A stretch of DNA of 64,000 bases from Phytopythium helicoides (lineage: Eukaryota > Oomycota > Peronosporomycetes > Pythiales > Pythiaceae). The stretch is from positions 62,001-126,000 of the forward strand of contig JANFNE010000049.1 of assembly GCA_024867545.1 (NCBI GenBank), read 5' to 3'. The notes beneath the pieces were generated by a model. It was given only the letters and a program-made list of their open reading frames with translations, was not told the origin of the DNA and searched no databases. How positions within the stretch are numbered: the first letter of the stretch is position 1; every line of letters begins with the position of its first letter. The translations under genes and the position numbers were made by a program. Positions 32,373 to 43,047 of this stretch are shown piece after piece.

Positions 32373-32534
32373 ATGGCTCCAGTGCAGACTGGATACCCCT
32401 GCCATTGCTTTGGCTCCATGTACCTAGAGACCCCACGGGAGGGTCAAGGGACAAATATATCAGCGTGAGCACCACGGCGAGCAGCAGCTCCATTCTCGAA
32501 CCAGCCATCCCTCACGTGAGACCGACTGCTCTCG

Positions 32535-32741
32535 ATGGCTCTCCTGCGTCGCCTCCAAGATGAAGAAGAAGGCGGAGTGGCTTTCATGATTGTCATCGCT
32601 CTGACAACCACAATCGTGCTGCTTATGCTCACGGCGTTCGCCGGCATCTACTACCACCGCCGGCGCGCGATGCTGCGGCCACCGACGCCAGTCATTCTCG
32701 ACATCACCAAGAGACCAGACTTCGACCGAAGCGCGATCTAG
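32535..32741 (+). CDS. Family B small membrane protein, right copy
   Basis: A 68-residue ORF identical to the left copy at 20476-20682 except for one Val to Ile change. Nine further base differences are silent. MALLRRLQDEEEGG, one span, HRRRAM, and FDRSAI at the C-terminus. An initiator-like GCTCCATTCTCGAACC lies about 50 nt upstream. The conservation of a protein this short argues for function. Confidence 0.74.
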   Translation: MALLRRLQDEEEGGVAFMIVIALTTTIVLLMLTAFAGIYYHRRRAMLRPPTPVILDITKRPDFDRSAI

Positions 32742-33211
32742 ATTTGAAAGCCAAACGCGCTTGTGAGGCAATGAACACGTTCATGATATATGTATCAGAG
32801 CTCCTCTTGACTAATCTGTTTTTCTCTCTCTCTCTCTCCTCAGTTTACCTCATTTTGTTCACTGCTGACTGTTGCCTTGCTCACTTGAAGCGAGTTGATG
32901 GGATGATGAAGGAAGCTCTGTGCTCGAGCATCATATCCCTCCTTCTCCTCGACTGATCGCGGATATCCCCGCTCATAACGTCAAGTTCACCGCTGATGCC
33001 GTGAGGTTCGTCTGCAGACCAGATCAACACCGACAGACGATCCCAAACGCAGAACTTGTCGTCTGTATTGCGCTGTTTCCACCCTTGCGTATTGCAACTC
33101 ACGGTCCACAAGCCACACGTGTCTCGGTTAGGCGCATTCTCGCTGCTCATCTCAGCGGGCTCTGAGTATGAAGAGGGCTCGTGTTAGTCTTTGCATTCGC
33201 GGATTTGCAAG

Positions 33212-33343
33212 ATGGGGAACTTTTTCAGCTCGCCGCCACCTCCAGAGCCCAAGATGGACGCATCGATTTTCACCGGAAATGACTCGTACTCCTGATGTTG
33301 TCTCTAAGCAGCTGCAGCTCGAGCAATCGCATTGAGAGTGCGG
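33212..33343 (+). pseudogene. Family E small membrane protein, truncated remnant
   Basis: The ATG at 33212 gives MGNFFSSPPPPEPKMDASIF, matching the family E start at 20015. A stop follows after 27 codons, where the membrane span should be. A deletion has removed most of the span, and homology resumes only briefly (CAGCTGCAGCTCGAGCAATC) before ending. The N-terminal Gly2/Ser form is kept but the protein could not be a membrane protein. Confidence 0.6.
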
Positions 33344-33389
33344 TCCTATTCTCCAAGCAGAATATCTATAGGTGTTTCCATTCCTTCGT

Positions 33390-33545
33390 CGATTCCATGT
33401 CAACGGCAACGGTATAAAGGACTCGCATCGGCCGACCCCCAGTGCAGGTGCTACATGAGCAAACAGGCCAAGAGATGATTGAGACTGCCTCCTGGTTCTT
33501 TTCGTGTCAAGTCCAAATATGCACCCTGCGGGTTCAAGGGGATGC
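33390..33545 (+). repeat. Upstream element shared with 22205-22365
   Basis: Plus-strand copy of the element upstream of the left family C gene. Here it stands upstream of the third family C gene. It continues into a stretch (TTTTCTTGAGGGAAG at about 33550) also found at about 36828. Confidence 0.65.
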
Positions 33546-34125
33546 GCATTTTCTTGAGGGAAGAACCATCGCACGATGACATGAAGATCCATCTTTTCAG
33601 AGCTTGACCTCTTGATGGGGATGTTACTGGCGTGAAGCGTTAGATCCGCTGCAACCATTCAAGATCCAAGACAATGGTTTGCTGGTCGTGATTTCAGTAC
33701 CCCCAGCAGCTTTGCACGGCTTGTACAGGTCACAGTATACATGTACCGCGCAACATCGCTGCGCATGTATGTGTGGGGTGGATGCTTTCCCGAAGAGTAT
33801 CCATGTCTACTGGATTTGGCTCTCGATGGTGGATGAGTCAAATTTGGTTTTCATAGAGAACTTTGCGGTCGAAAGTGAGCATCCAATTGGTACAGTGCGT
33901 GTACATGCTCCAGTTGAATCAGATCCTGTATGGTGCGGTGGATACGTATTGGATATCATTGGTTGCAATTTTCAGAGCGAGGGCTGGACCTCTGATTGAT
34001 CCTCAAGTCGTACAATGCCAGGTCGATATCATCAGGGATGGATTGACCTGCATCGCTTTACCGACAACTTGTCGATGACAGGCCGGCTCTGCCCGACTCA
34101 CTTTCGAATTTTCCTCCTCCAGACC

Positions 34126-34497
34126 ATGACATTGCTCCGCTTCCAGCCGACGCCTTCCAGCTCCATTTCTGGATCTGGCTATGGGTCTCTCCGCGACATC
34201 GTCTTCCGGGAACTTCGAGGCTCCTCGGGTCACGCATCGGGCCGCTCCTCATCAAGCTTCCTCTTCTTCAGCAACATCCACATCTCATGGAAAGTGATTC
34301 TCGGAGTTCTAGGGGGCATAGCCGCCGTCGTCCTGGGCTTCTTCCTCTTCATATGGGTGCAGGTGTCCTGCAGTCAAGATCAACGCATCGAGGACGAGCC
34401 GAATCAAAAGTTTGAAGAGGCAGCCCGTGACTCTACTAACAACAGTAACATCGACAGCTCGGTTGTGCCACAACAAACAGTAGATGCCAATCATTAA
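34126..34497 (+). CDS. Family C small membrane protein, third copy with longer tail
   Basis: A 123-residue ORF from the ATG at 34126 (MTLLRFQPTPSSS), 14 nt after an initiator-like CTCACTTTCGAATTTT (34097-34112). The Ser-rich N-terminus and the pre-membrane FLFFSNIHISW are kept. The span has changed (VILGVLGGIAAVVLGFFLF). Where the other copies end NEPYQKC and stop, this one reads DEPNQKF and continues for about 27 codons to PQQTVDANH. That extra tail aligns with the 3' untranslated sequence of the other two copies, so the stop codon was lost. Function unknown. Confidence 0.62.
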   Translation: MTLLRFQPTPSSSISGSGYGSLRDIVFRELRGSSGHASGRSSSSFLFFSNIHISWKVILGVLGGIAAVVLGFFLFIWVQVSCSQDQRIEDEPNQKFEEAARDSTNNSNIDSSVVPQQTVDANH

Positions 34498-36654
34498 CCC
34501 CTTGGTTCCCAACGTCGTATCTTACGACATAACCGCATGGGCTGCGTGCGATAGTATCTGCATGACACGCTTGTTTCTCATTAGCATGGAGTGCCTGGAA
34601 CCCAGCAAGGAATCGACCGTCATGAAGACAGCCAAGGCGTTCCTCGGTTGCGTTGAAGGCTTGCCGAGAGCTCATTGGTTGCATCGTGGATGCCAACGCG
34701 CAGGTTCGCAAGTCTGCCTCCTCGCTCCGTTCCTCTTTGCAGTACAAATGTCGAGTCCTGGCTGCTCACCAGACCGTTGGAAAGCAGAGGGTGCCATCCC
34801 TCCTTGTCCATCTTGCTTCACATACACTTTGCATGTAAAAAGGGAGGGATGTCATGAAAGAGCTAGGACTTCAACTTGTGAGGGCGAGCCATTCGACCCC
34901 AAGTTCTTTTCTCCTCAGTTGGCAAGTTTCAAGATGGAGCTCAAGCGACTGCTGTCCGCGGTCCACGACCCAGGGCCAAGAGCTTGAGGATCCACCGCGC
35001 GAGAAAACCAAGACGAAGACACAACCTCTCGTGATCAAGAGCAGACACGCGTCAGCTGGACCCAGGCGTTCGCGAAATCCAAGCACCTCGCCTCGGCTTC
35101 AGCTGCGCGTCCAAGTTCAAGATCTTCACGGAGGCTCAAGTGGCGGCTCTATCGGACGCTTGCGAAAACCAAGCTGCGTCTGTCTGCTGCTGCTCGGCCA
35201 CGCTCGAGAGCTGCGTCGATGGGCGAGTGTCGTGCGCCAGCGAAAACCAAGCAACGCGCGCGACGTTCAGCTTGACGACTTCAGCACGAGAGCGCTGTCG
35301 AGGGGACACGTCTTCGTAACTTCGGTCGACATGCGCGGCCAGCCAACTTCTTCCCGGACTACAGCGGGGCGTCATTAAGACGTATGCAGTTGAGCAGACT
35401 CTAGTCTCTCGCTGCGCGGCGCAGTGTTCCGCACTCGCCGTGAAAGCTACATTTATCTAGGTATAGTGTAGCTACTGTGGTATTGGGTTGATACACGAAG
35501 GTGATTCGACTCCTCAGATCTGTTGCACTGAGATCCATACACCCGGATGACTGTGCTAACCAAGTGCTGCTGCTCTTGACGATAAAACAGCGGAAACAGA
35601 CTGCCTTTTGTTTAGCGGCTTCATGTCGTACTCAACCATGATAGCAACTGTGACGCAGAAGCATCAACAACAATTTACAGATGCCTCTAGCTGGCGACAC
35701 CTTCGTGCTAATCGTGGCTTGCCAGCTTTACCGACGATTTGAGGACCACATGAGATAGTCTCTGGGTGACACAGCACTTTGAACACTATAAATCTCCGTC
35801 ACCTCCTGACTCGCCGCCTTTAGCTGAGACCTCGACGACAACGCGATCAGCAAACGCCACAGACGCGCTGATGAGGAACCAACAAACGTTGTGAAGGCTG
35901 CAGGCGCTTGCTGCAGACTAGGTTCGGATGTGTTCCCTCTGAGAGTCGCGTATATGAGGATTCGTGATCGCACTCATGCCGAATCGATGTATGGTAGATC
36001 ATTTTCCCCCAAATAGCATGTCAGTTGTGAATTTCCCGCGCCAGGAGCAAGTAAAGGGAGGGAGGCAGACCTCGCAGCATGAGTCAGATTAAATAACAAA
36101 CAGCATCAAGAGTCTGAGTGATAGCAGGTCTAGAATCGATCACTTTCTTCGTCAGGTACGCCTCGCTGCGGGAGCAGACTTCGTATCGATATACCCAACG
36201 AACGATTGGCAAAACTGCATTGAAATGTGAGGTTTTGGCCAGTGTAATGGCTGAAAACGGCTTTTTGAGCAGGTTGGCAGAGATCCTCGTCGTCTTCGAG
36301 GCGCACAGAATCAACACTGAAGTCGCTCAGAGCTGAAGGAACGCAAAAGATCGAAACAGACAGCTATTTCCAACCAAACCAGATTTAGACTGCAGTTAGT
36401 CAAGCTGGTGCGGCGCTCTCGAAGTTCATTTTAGCTTTTCCTTCCTCGAGCCGTCGCTCTCGCGTCCAAGATCGTGGTAGCCGATGTTGTTTCGCTATTT
36501 CAAGAAACATGGTATCGCTGGACCAGAGCTTATCGTTAGCAGACTGGACAATAAGAGTTCACTCCTTTCGCTCTGTTGTTGAGGAAAAGGCACTCAATGC
36601 ATTGACACCATCTCGCGCCAGCGTAGCTGGCAGCGAGGTGCGGGAGTGGCGTGG

Positions 36655-36880
36655 CGGGTTAGCTGCTCACCTCCGAGACTCGCTGACTACTATTCGCAAT
36701 CGATTGTTGGTGCATCTGCTGGCATTGAGCGCCAACTACTGTACTGTAGCAAGGCGCGGAGGCATCGCCGCGTCATGCTTCCTCATTCGCCTTTGTCTGC
36801 ACGTCTAAACACCTCCATTGCACGTTTTCTTGAGGGAAGCGTCATTGCTCGCTCGATGGCATGAAGATTCAACTGTCTAG
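36655..36880 (+). repeat. Dispersed repeat fragment
   Basis: The first part (to about 36810) matches 30880-31011. The following stretch (TTTTCTTGAGGGAAGCGTC to about 36870) matches 33550-33595. It is a composite of pieces found next to the family C genes. Confidence 0.55.
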
Positions 36881-37471
36881 TGACGAAGAGCGATGAGAGA
36901 TGAAGGTAATGCTGCAGAAGGCTAGTGTCCGGTACTATACCAGCCAACTTCCCATCGCCACCGGTCGTCTTTGTGCTTTGCCACCTGAAAAGTAGGAGGA
37001 TTGGCCTTTGCATGGGCGAGAGGCGCGTCGGAGCGATAGCATTCGCATTCTTGACAGATTCGGAATCCCACCCAGTACTCCAAATGTCTACGCGACGGCC
37101 TGATAAACATCTATGACGCCAAGAACGCGTTCGCGCGTGCGTCCCAACCGCAGGTGCACCCGTATGGTCATCCTGGGCACTGCCTGTTCATGGTGTAGAG
37201 CAATGGGAGATGGAGGCGATGGGGGAAGCACTCTTCTTGCGCTCGGGCCACGCACAGGCTCTTAGATTAAAAATCGGTGAAGTGCTGGATGTTGAAGCAC
37301 CCGGGCGTCACGGACCACTCGATCGATCGACGCCGTGAAGATTCATTCTCGTGGTAGTCATGCTGGGCCGAAGCTGTCTGCTCGCCTCCGGTTCAGCTGG
37401 AGTCCTACCCCTCCAAGAACCTCGCCCATCCCACAGTGCACCCTGCAAACGGGCGGCGCGCGGCAACCGCC

Positions 37472-37530
37472 GGGCGGGTCATCCCTCCTCTCCTCAGACT
37501 CAGCCCCATTCGGGGAGGGATGACCCGCCC
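37472..37530. repeat. GC-rich inverted repeat
   Basis: GGGCGGGTCATCCCTCC at 37472-37488 is the exact reverse complement of 37514-37530, with a 25-nt loop. Further on, GGGGAAAACCACCCGC occurs twice (about 37746 and 37791). Confidence 0.7.
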
Positions 37531-38024
37531 GCCGCAGAGACCGCCATGAGCGCCTCGAATGCTCGTCTACAAAGTGTAGCCATGCCATTTGGTCACCTCC
37601 ATGCGTGTCTAGAGGTGTCTAGGACTCGATCGAGCGCTCGCCGACGCGTCCGAGGCATCCAAGAGGGGCCAAAGAGGGTAGCTAAAGGGTTTGCACCTGG
37701 CACTGGGCGTCGATGGAGCCTTTGGACCCCTCGCCGACGCACGGGAGGGGAAAACCACCCGCGCCGCATGCTCGCGAGGCGGCATCAGGAGGGGAAAACC
37801 ACCCGCCGCCTATGGAGATGACTCTGGATAGCGTGCAATGCCGTACGACAGCCCTCATACTCTCGCAAAGAGATCTGGACAGCGCCGTACGAAGGTGGCG
37901 TGTCTCCTTCCATGCCGTGGTCTGAAACCCCCTTGCGACCACATCTCCTCCCGCTCGAGCGCTTCCTCGCGCCACTCGCTTGGCCCCGCGTCGACGGCGT
38001 CCCTCGCGAGCATCTGAGTGAGCT

Positions 38025-41000
38025 TTGATGGCTCATTCATTTCCCAATTCGCGGCCGACCGAGCACGACCTCGACCAACAAGACCTCCACGACCTCCCTT
38101 GCTCGACCCCCTCCACACCTCCAAGACCTTCGCAACTACGTCAAGCCTCGCAACAAGACCCACGGCCCGAGATGGACACCAAGGACACCGAGTACGTGGC
38201 CATGCCGGCCACGCCGCGGGCCGCGTCGACGACTGACGTCAGTGACAACGGCGACGGCCGATACTGGCAGGCGTACGTCGACGTCGACGAGCTCGCGACA
38301 CGCGTACCGCATAGCCGCATCACGGTCGCCAACCTTGAACAGAGCGCTGGGCTCTCGACCTCGGGGGTCGAAGCTGCGCGTCAAGTCTGCGGCTTCAACC
38401 GACTGTCCCCGCCTGCGACCATCCCGGAGTGGCTGCTCTTCCTACAGCAGTTCCTCGACATGTTCATGATCCTGCTGAGCATCGCCGGCCTACTCAGTCT
38501 CATCGCGTACTTCATCGACACGTCCACGACACTCAACCTGTACCTGGCGCTCGTGCTATTCGCTATCGTCATCGTCACTTGCACCATCACCTTCATGCAG
38601 GCGCGGTCCACGAGTAAGGTTATGGACTCTTTCAAGAACATGCTGCCGCTCCAGTGCACCGTGCTGCGCGACGGCTCGAGCCAGATCATCCCTGCCGAGG
38701 AGCTCGTCGTCGGCGACCTCGTCTGGGTGCGCAACGGAGATAAAGTGCCGGCGGATATTCGGATTCTGCTGTGCAACAACCTCAAGGTCGAGAACTCGTC
38801 GCTGACGGGCGAGTCGGAGCTCATCACCATGGTCTCGGACGCGCAGGACGACGAAGTCGCACCGCTCGAGTGCAAGAACGTGGCTTTCAATGGCTCATTG
38901 TGCTTTGACGGCTCGGCCCTCGGCCTTGTGCTCTCCATTGGCGACAGGACGGTGATTGGACGCATTGCCAAGCTTGCGACGTCCACCACCCAGCGCGAGA
39001 CCAACATGCAGCGCGAGGTCAAGGCATTCGTGCGGTTCATCAGCGTGCTCGCGATCTGCATGGCTGGTGCGCTGTTCGCCATCGGCGTCATCCGGATGAA
39101 GGGCCACGATGTCATTACAACGTTTGTCAACGGATTCCTCGTTATCATCGTGGCCAACGTTCCCAAGGCCTTCCAGCATCGGTCACGTCTTTGCTCACTA
39201 TCACAGCGAGTCGCATGGCGGCGCGCAACATTTTCGTCAAGCGCCTGGACTGTGTCGAGACGCTCGGCTCCATCTCTCTCATCGCTACGGACAAGACGGG
39301 AACACTCACCAAGAACGTCATGACCGTGACGGATACGTGGGCTGGCCGTGACTACGCCGCCCAGCCATCGGGCGAGCACTTGGTGATCGAGCTTGATGAC
39401 AAGACTGACTACCTGGCTGGCAGCACTCCCAAGGCGCTTTTGTTCCGTGGAGCGGCGCTTTGCAATCGCGCAGCACCCGATTTCACGCAAAATGCTCCCC
39501 CAGCGTCTGTGTCGATTGATCTTGAAGGTGCGAAGCAGAGTTTCGCGGAGTCCCGCCTCAGCGTCACTCGCCGTAGTGCCGCGTCCATGCGCGAGCGCCG
39601 CAGCTTCGTGGGGAAGCGCCAGTACACTGGCAACCCGTCTGACATCGCGCTGCTGCGTTTTGCCGACTTGCATTTCTCAGCGGATGCGGCACGCGAAGAG
39701 TACCCGCTTGTGTTTGAGATCCCGTTCAACTCGACCAACAAGTGGCAGCTCGTGATCGTCCCGTCCCCGGGCAAGAAGGTGACACGGGACAGCTTCGACG
39801 TGTTCATGAAGGGTGCACCAGAGGTGATTATCAAGCGCTGCTCGACTTTCCTGACGACGACGGGTGAAGAGATCCCGATGAGTGAGCAACTGATGCGCGA
39901 GTTCACGGACGCGTATGAGCTCTTTGGCAGCCATGGTCGCCGCGTGTTGGCTTTGGCAACCCGGCGATTCGACGCACCCGCCGGCGTTTCCTTCTCCGTG
40001 GATGAGAACAACTTTCCAAGTGACGAGCTGTGCTTCATCGGTTTGGTCGCCATCATGGATCCTCCGCGCGACGATGTACCAGAGGCGATTGCCAAGTGCA
40101 AGGATGCCGGTATCAAGGTGTTCATGGTGACTGGCGATCACCCTTTGACGGGTCGAGCAATCGCCTCCGAGATCGGCCTGCTGGATGAGGCCAGCTACGT
40201 TCTCGAGCTGTTGACCCCCTCGCCTAGTGTCGGTGCCAGCCTCCCACCAAGTCTGGACAAGTATGACTCAGCAGTCGTGCATGGAGGAGTGATCGACCAC
40301 CTGACGGACGAGCAACTCAAGGCAATTCTGAGTTTGAAGGCTGTCGTGTTTGCGCGAACGACTCCGCAGCACAAGCTCCAGATCGTACGAGCATCGCAGG
40401 AGATTGGCGAGTGCGTCGGTGTCACGGGCGATGGAGTGAACGACGCTCCTGCGCTGAAGCAAGCGGACGTGGGCGTCGCCATGGGTCTGAACGGCAGCGA
40501 TGTGGCGCGGCAGGCGGCCGATATCATCCTAATGGACGACAACTTCTCGTCGATTGTGCGCGGCATTGAGCAGGGACGTGTGATCTTCGACAACCTGAAG
40601 AAGACCATCGCGTACACGCTGACTCATCTGTGGCCCGAGATTATGCCTGTGGCTATCAACCTCGCGCTCGGTATGCCGTCCGGCATGACATCGCTGCAGA
40701 TTCTGAGTATTGACTTGGGCACGGAGCTCGGCCCGGCCATCTCGCTCGCTTACGAATCGGCGGAGAGCGATATTATGAAGCGTCCTCCCCGCGATCTGAA
40801 CAAGGACCGGCTGATGTCTATGTCGCTGCTGATCTACTCGTACGTGATTGCGGGAATGATCAACGCTGGAGGCTGCATCGTCGCGTACGGCGCCGTGTTC
40901 TGGCGCAACGGAGTGTCGTTCAGCGATCTGTTCCTGAGTTCGGACGACTACTGGTCGGATGACTCGGAGGTGTTCTGCACTGGCGACGGTGATTGCTTCG

Positions 41001-41365
41001 GCGCGCATGAGCAAGTTCACATGGTCGAGCAGGCGTGCGCGTCATGGTACATTGCTCTCATCGTGTGCCAGTTCTTCCACATCTGGATGTGCAAGACTCG
41101 GCGCACGTCGGCGACCAAGCATGGCGTGTTCAAGAATGCAGTGACGATCTACGGCGCCACGATCGAGATTCTCATTGTTATCATCGTCGTGTACGTCCCC
41201 GGCGTGCAGAGCGTGTTCGGTACGTCTTCGGTCGACTACGTCCCGTGGCTCATCGGCTGTGGCACGGGCGTGCTCACGTGCTTGTACAGCGAGAGTGTCA
41301 AGACATTTGCTCGTCGTCAGGAGCCTGGAGACGAGAGCCTGCTTTCTCGGTTGCTGGTGTGGTGA
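38025..41365 (+). CDS. P-type ATPase, IIC-like (Na+/K+-ATPase type)
   Basis: Pumps cations across a membrane at the cost of ATP; the closest type is the animal Na+/K+ or H+/K+ alpha subunit (IIC). The length is about 1,113 residues if one missing base is restored. Motifs in order are SLTGES, IVANVPK, SDKTGT-type ATDKTGTLTKN, MVTGDHPLTG and TGDGVNDAPAL. Membrane pairs flank the catalytic loops and six C-terminal spans follow. One base is missing at about 39168, inside the P-K-G-L-P loop of membrane helix 4, where the reading changes frame. Everything else is intact, so this is probably a sequence error. The helix 4 motif has Lys where animal pumps have Glu (VPEGL), which should affect ion choice. 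The start may be 38025 or the ATG at 38172. Confidence 0.85.
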
Positions 41366-43047
41366 ATGCGTTTTATATTAGATAGCGTGGTCAATGTGGC
41401 TGATGCCCGACATGTATTGAAAGTTGAATTGCATAACGTGGAAGAAGTTTATCCCAAGTTCATTCATGGCCATGGCATAGTGAGGATCATAAAGGCGCTG
41501 TCTTTCTCCCTATCGAGACAAATAACATGGCCAGTAGTTATGAATGTATATGCTTCGCCCTTAGAATTGCATTGGCACGATTCTTTGCAGCAAGCACCAA
41601 CTGCAGCTTGCTGACTGCCTCCTCGCCTAGCTTATCTTGCTCGTCTGTTGAGTCTAAAAATTGGAAATTTCGAGAACGTAGAAGCTGACCTACGTGTGCT
41701 CTCGAGCATTGCGAGTCGCGTTTGCACGCAGGCACTCGAAATGATAGTTAGCTTCCACTAAAATGTTAGGTGGATCACTGAGCTGATTCTCGTCGCTGAA
41801 GTAGTCACCATAATTTTTCACCTCGTACCTCTCGAACACGTGTGCGCTGTGCTACGACCACTTGACTGTGATGCACTTGTCAATTCCACAATACCCTTTG
41901 AACACCATGCTGGTCTTAGGACACGTCGAAGTCTGCATCAACGATCCCGTTATCGCCAGCAATACAGCGCTCGGTCATGCTTGTGAAAACAAAAGCACCA
42001 AGCATATTGATTGCCCACGAACAGCATGGAGCGATCTTCATCACCTACAGTACTTCACTCGTTCGACCAGTCCGTCGTTGTCTGCCGCTGGTACAGCCCA
42101 CACAATTGGATGGCAGCGGCCCGTCAATCCAGACCCACAGACGCATCACCTCAAAAGCGGAGTAGCGGGCGTAGCACCGACAGCATCAGGCTGCAGACAG
42201 GATTTCTGCTTGTGCGTCAACGCCCTTTCAAGATCGAACAAGTGTGCGCCACACGAAACAGCTGGCGACGCGTCGGTTCTGCTACGCGCCCGCTCGCCAC
42301 CCGCCGCGTAAAGTAATTTATTCAAAATCGCGTTAGTTAACGCAAGATCTCCTCCCTCCACAGGTCGTTTCCAATAATAATTCCAATCCAAACAACATTA
42401 ACCTATACTACATATAAAAATACAGAGTACAACAAGCCGTTAACTAACCGATTGGGGGGAACCTGCGGAGGGGGGAGGGGAAAAAGGGGAGCCCGCGCCC
42501 CAGAGAACGTCAAAGCGCTGCGCGGGCCGCCTGTCGCCGCCCTGCGCCCGCTTCGGCCGCGATTTCCCCCGGTGCAGGTACGAGGACGCGCGTGGGAGGC
42601 ACACGGGCGTGTGCGGCGCGTCGCGCTGGTCCCGCTGCCCGGTTTTCGCTTGATTCCGCGGTCTGTGGCGCGCTCTGGGGCCCTGGGCGCTTTCCGGCCC
42701 CGTGGAGCGCGCGGCAGGCCGAGTGGCGCCAATCCGGCGCCGGATTCGAGCTGCGCGGGCGATCCCAGGCCGGTTTCGACCCAAGGACGGCCGGAATCGG
42801 CCCAGGAACGGCCGAGATACGCCGGACAGAGCGGCGGCGCGGCGCGTCACAGGCGCCTCTGAGGCGAAAGGCGGTCGCTAACCTCTCACTGGCACTGTTG
42901 GGCCCTCGCAGATGTACCATCGCGTCAAACGGAAGGCTATAGTCAAGTGAGTGGGCCCTCGGAGCCGCGCGGCTGCGTGAGGTGGTGCTGGTGGAGCATT
43001 TTGACACTCACGCCGCGATGTTTTTGCGCGTCTTGCAGCTGGTAACG
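41366..43047. other. Intergenic with a GC-rich island
   Basis: A/T-rich to about 42430, then very GC-rich to about 42870. The island has a perfect 16-bp palindrome AATCCGGCGCCGGATT at 42731-42746. No frame has a recognisable domain; long open frames on both strands reflect GC content. It probably includes the 5' leader of the next gene. Confidence 0.5.

Larger units (their letters stand above)
31012..33330 (+). repeat. Right arm of a large inverted duplication
   Basis: Inverted copy of 19890-22199 with genes in the same relative order: family C, D, B and a truncated E. Homology fades soon after 33330, within the family E remnant. Confidence 0.8.
34498..38024. other. Gene-poor region with fragments
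   Basis: No convincing gene in 3.5 kb. At 34880-35380 the plus strand has gene-like but broken frames (FDPKFFSPQLASFKMELKRL, then in another frame KIFTEAQVAALSDACENQAA) and the word GCGAAAACCAAG repeated. A dispersed repeat is at 36655-36880. A strong hairpin and short direct repeats lie at 37472-37810. I recognise no protein family. Confidence 0.45.

Noticed and set aside
42440..42870. Overlapping GC-rich open frames on both strands
   Set aside because: Low-complexity Arg/Ala/Pro/Gly text typical of GC-rich noncoding DNA.
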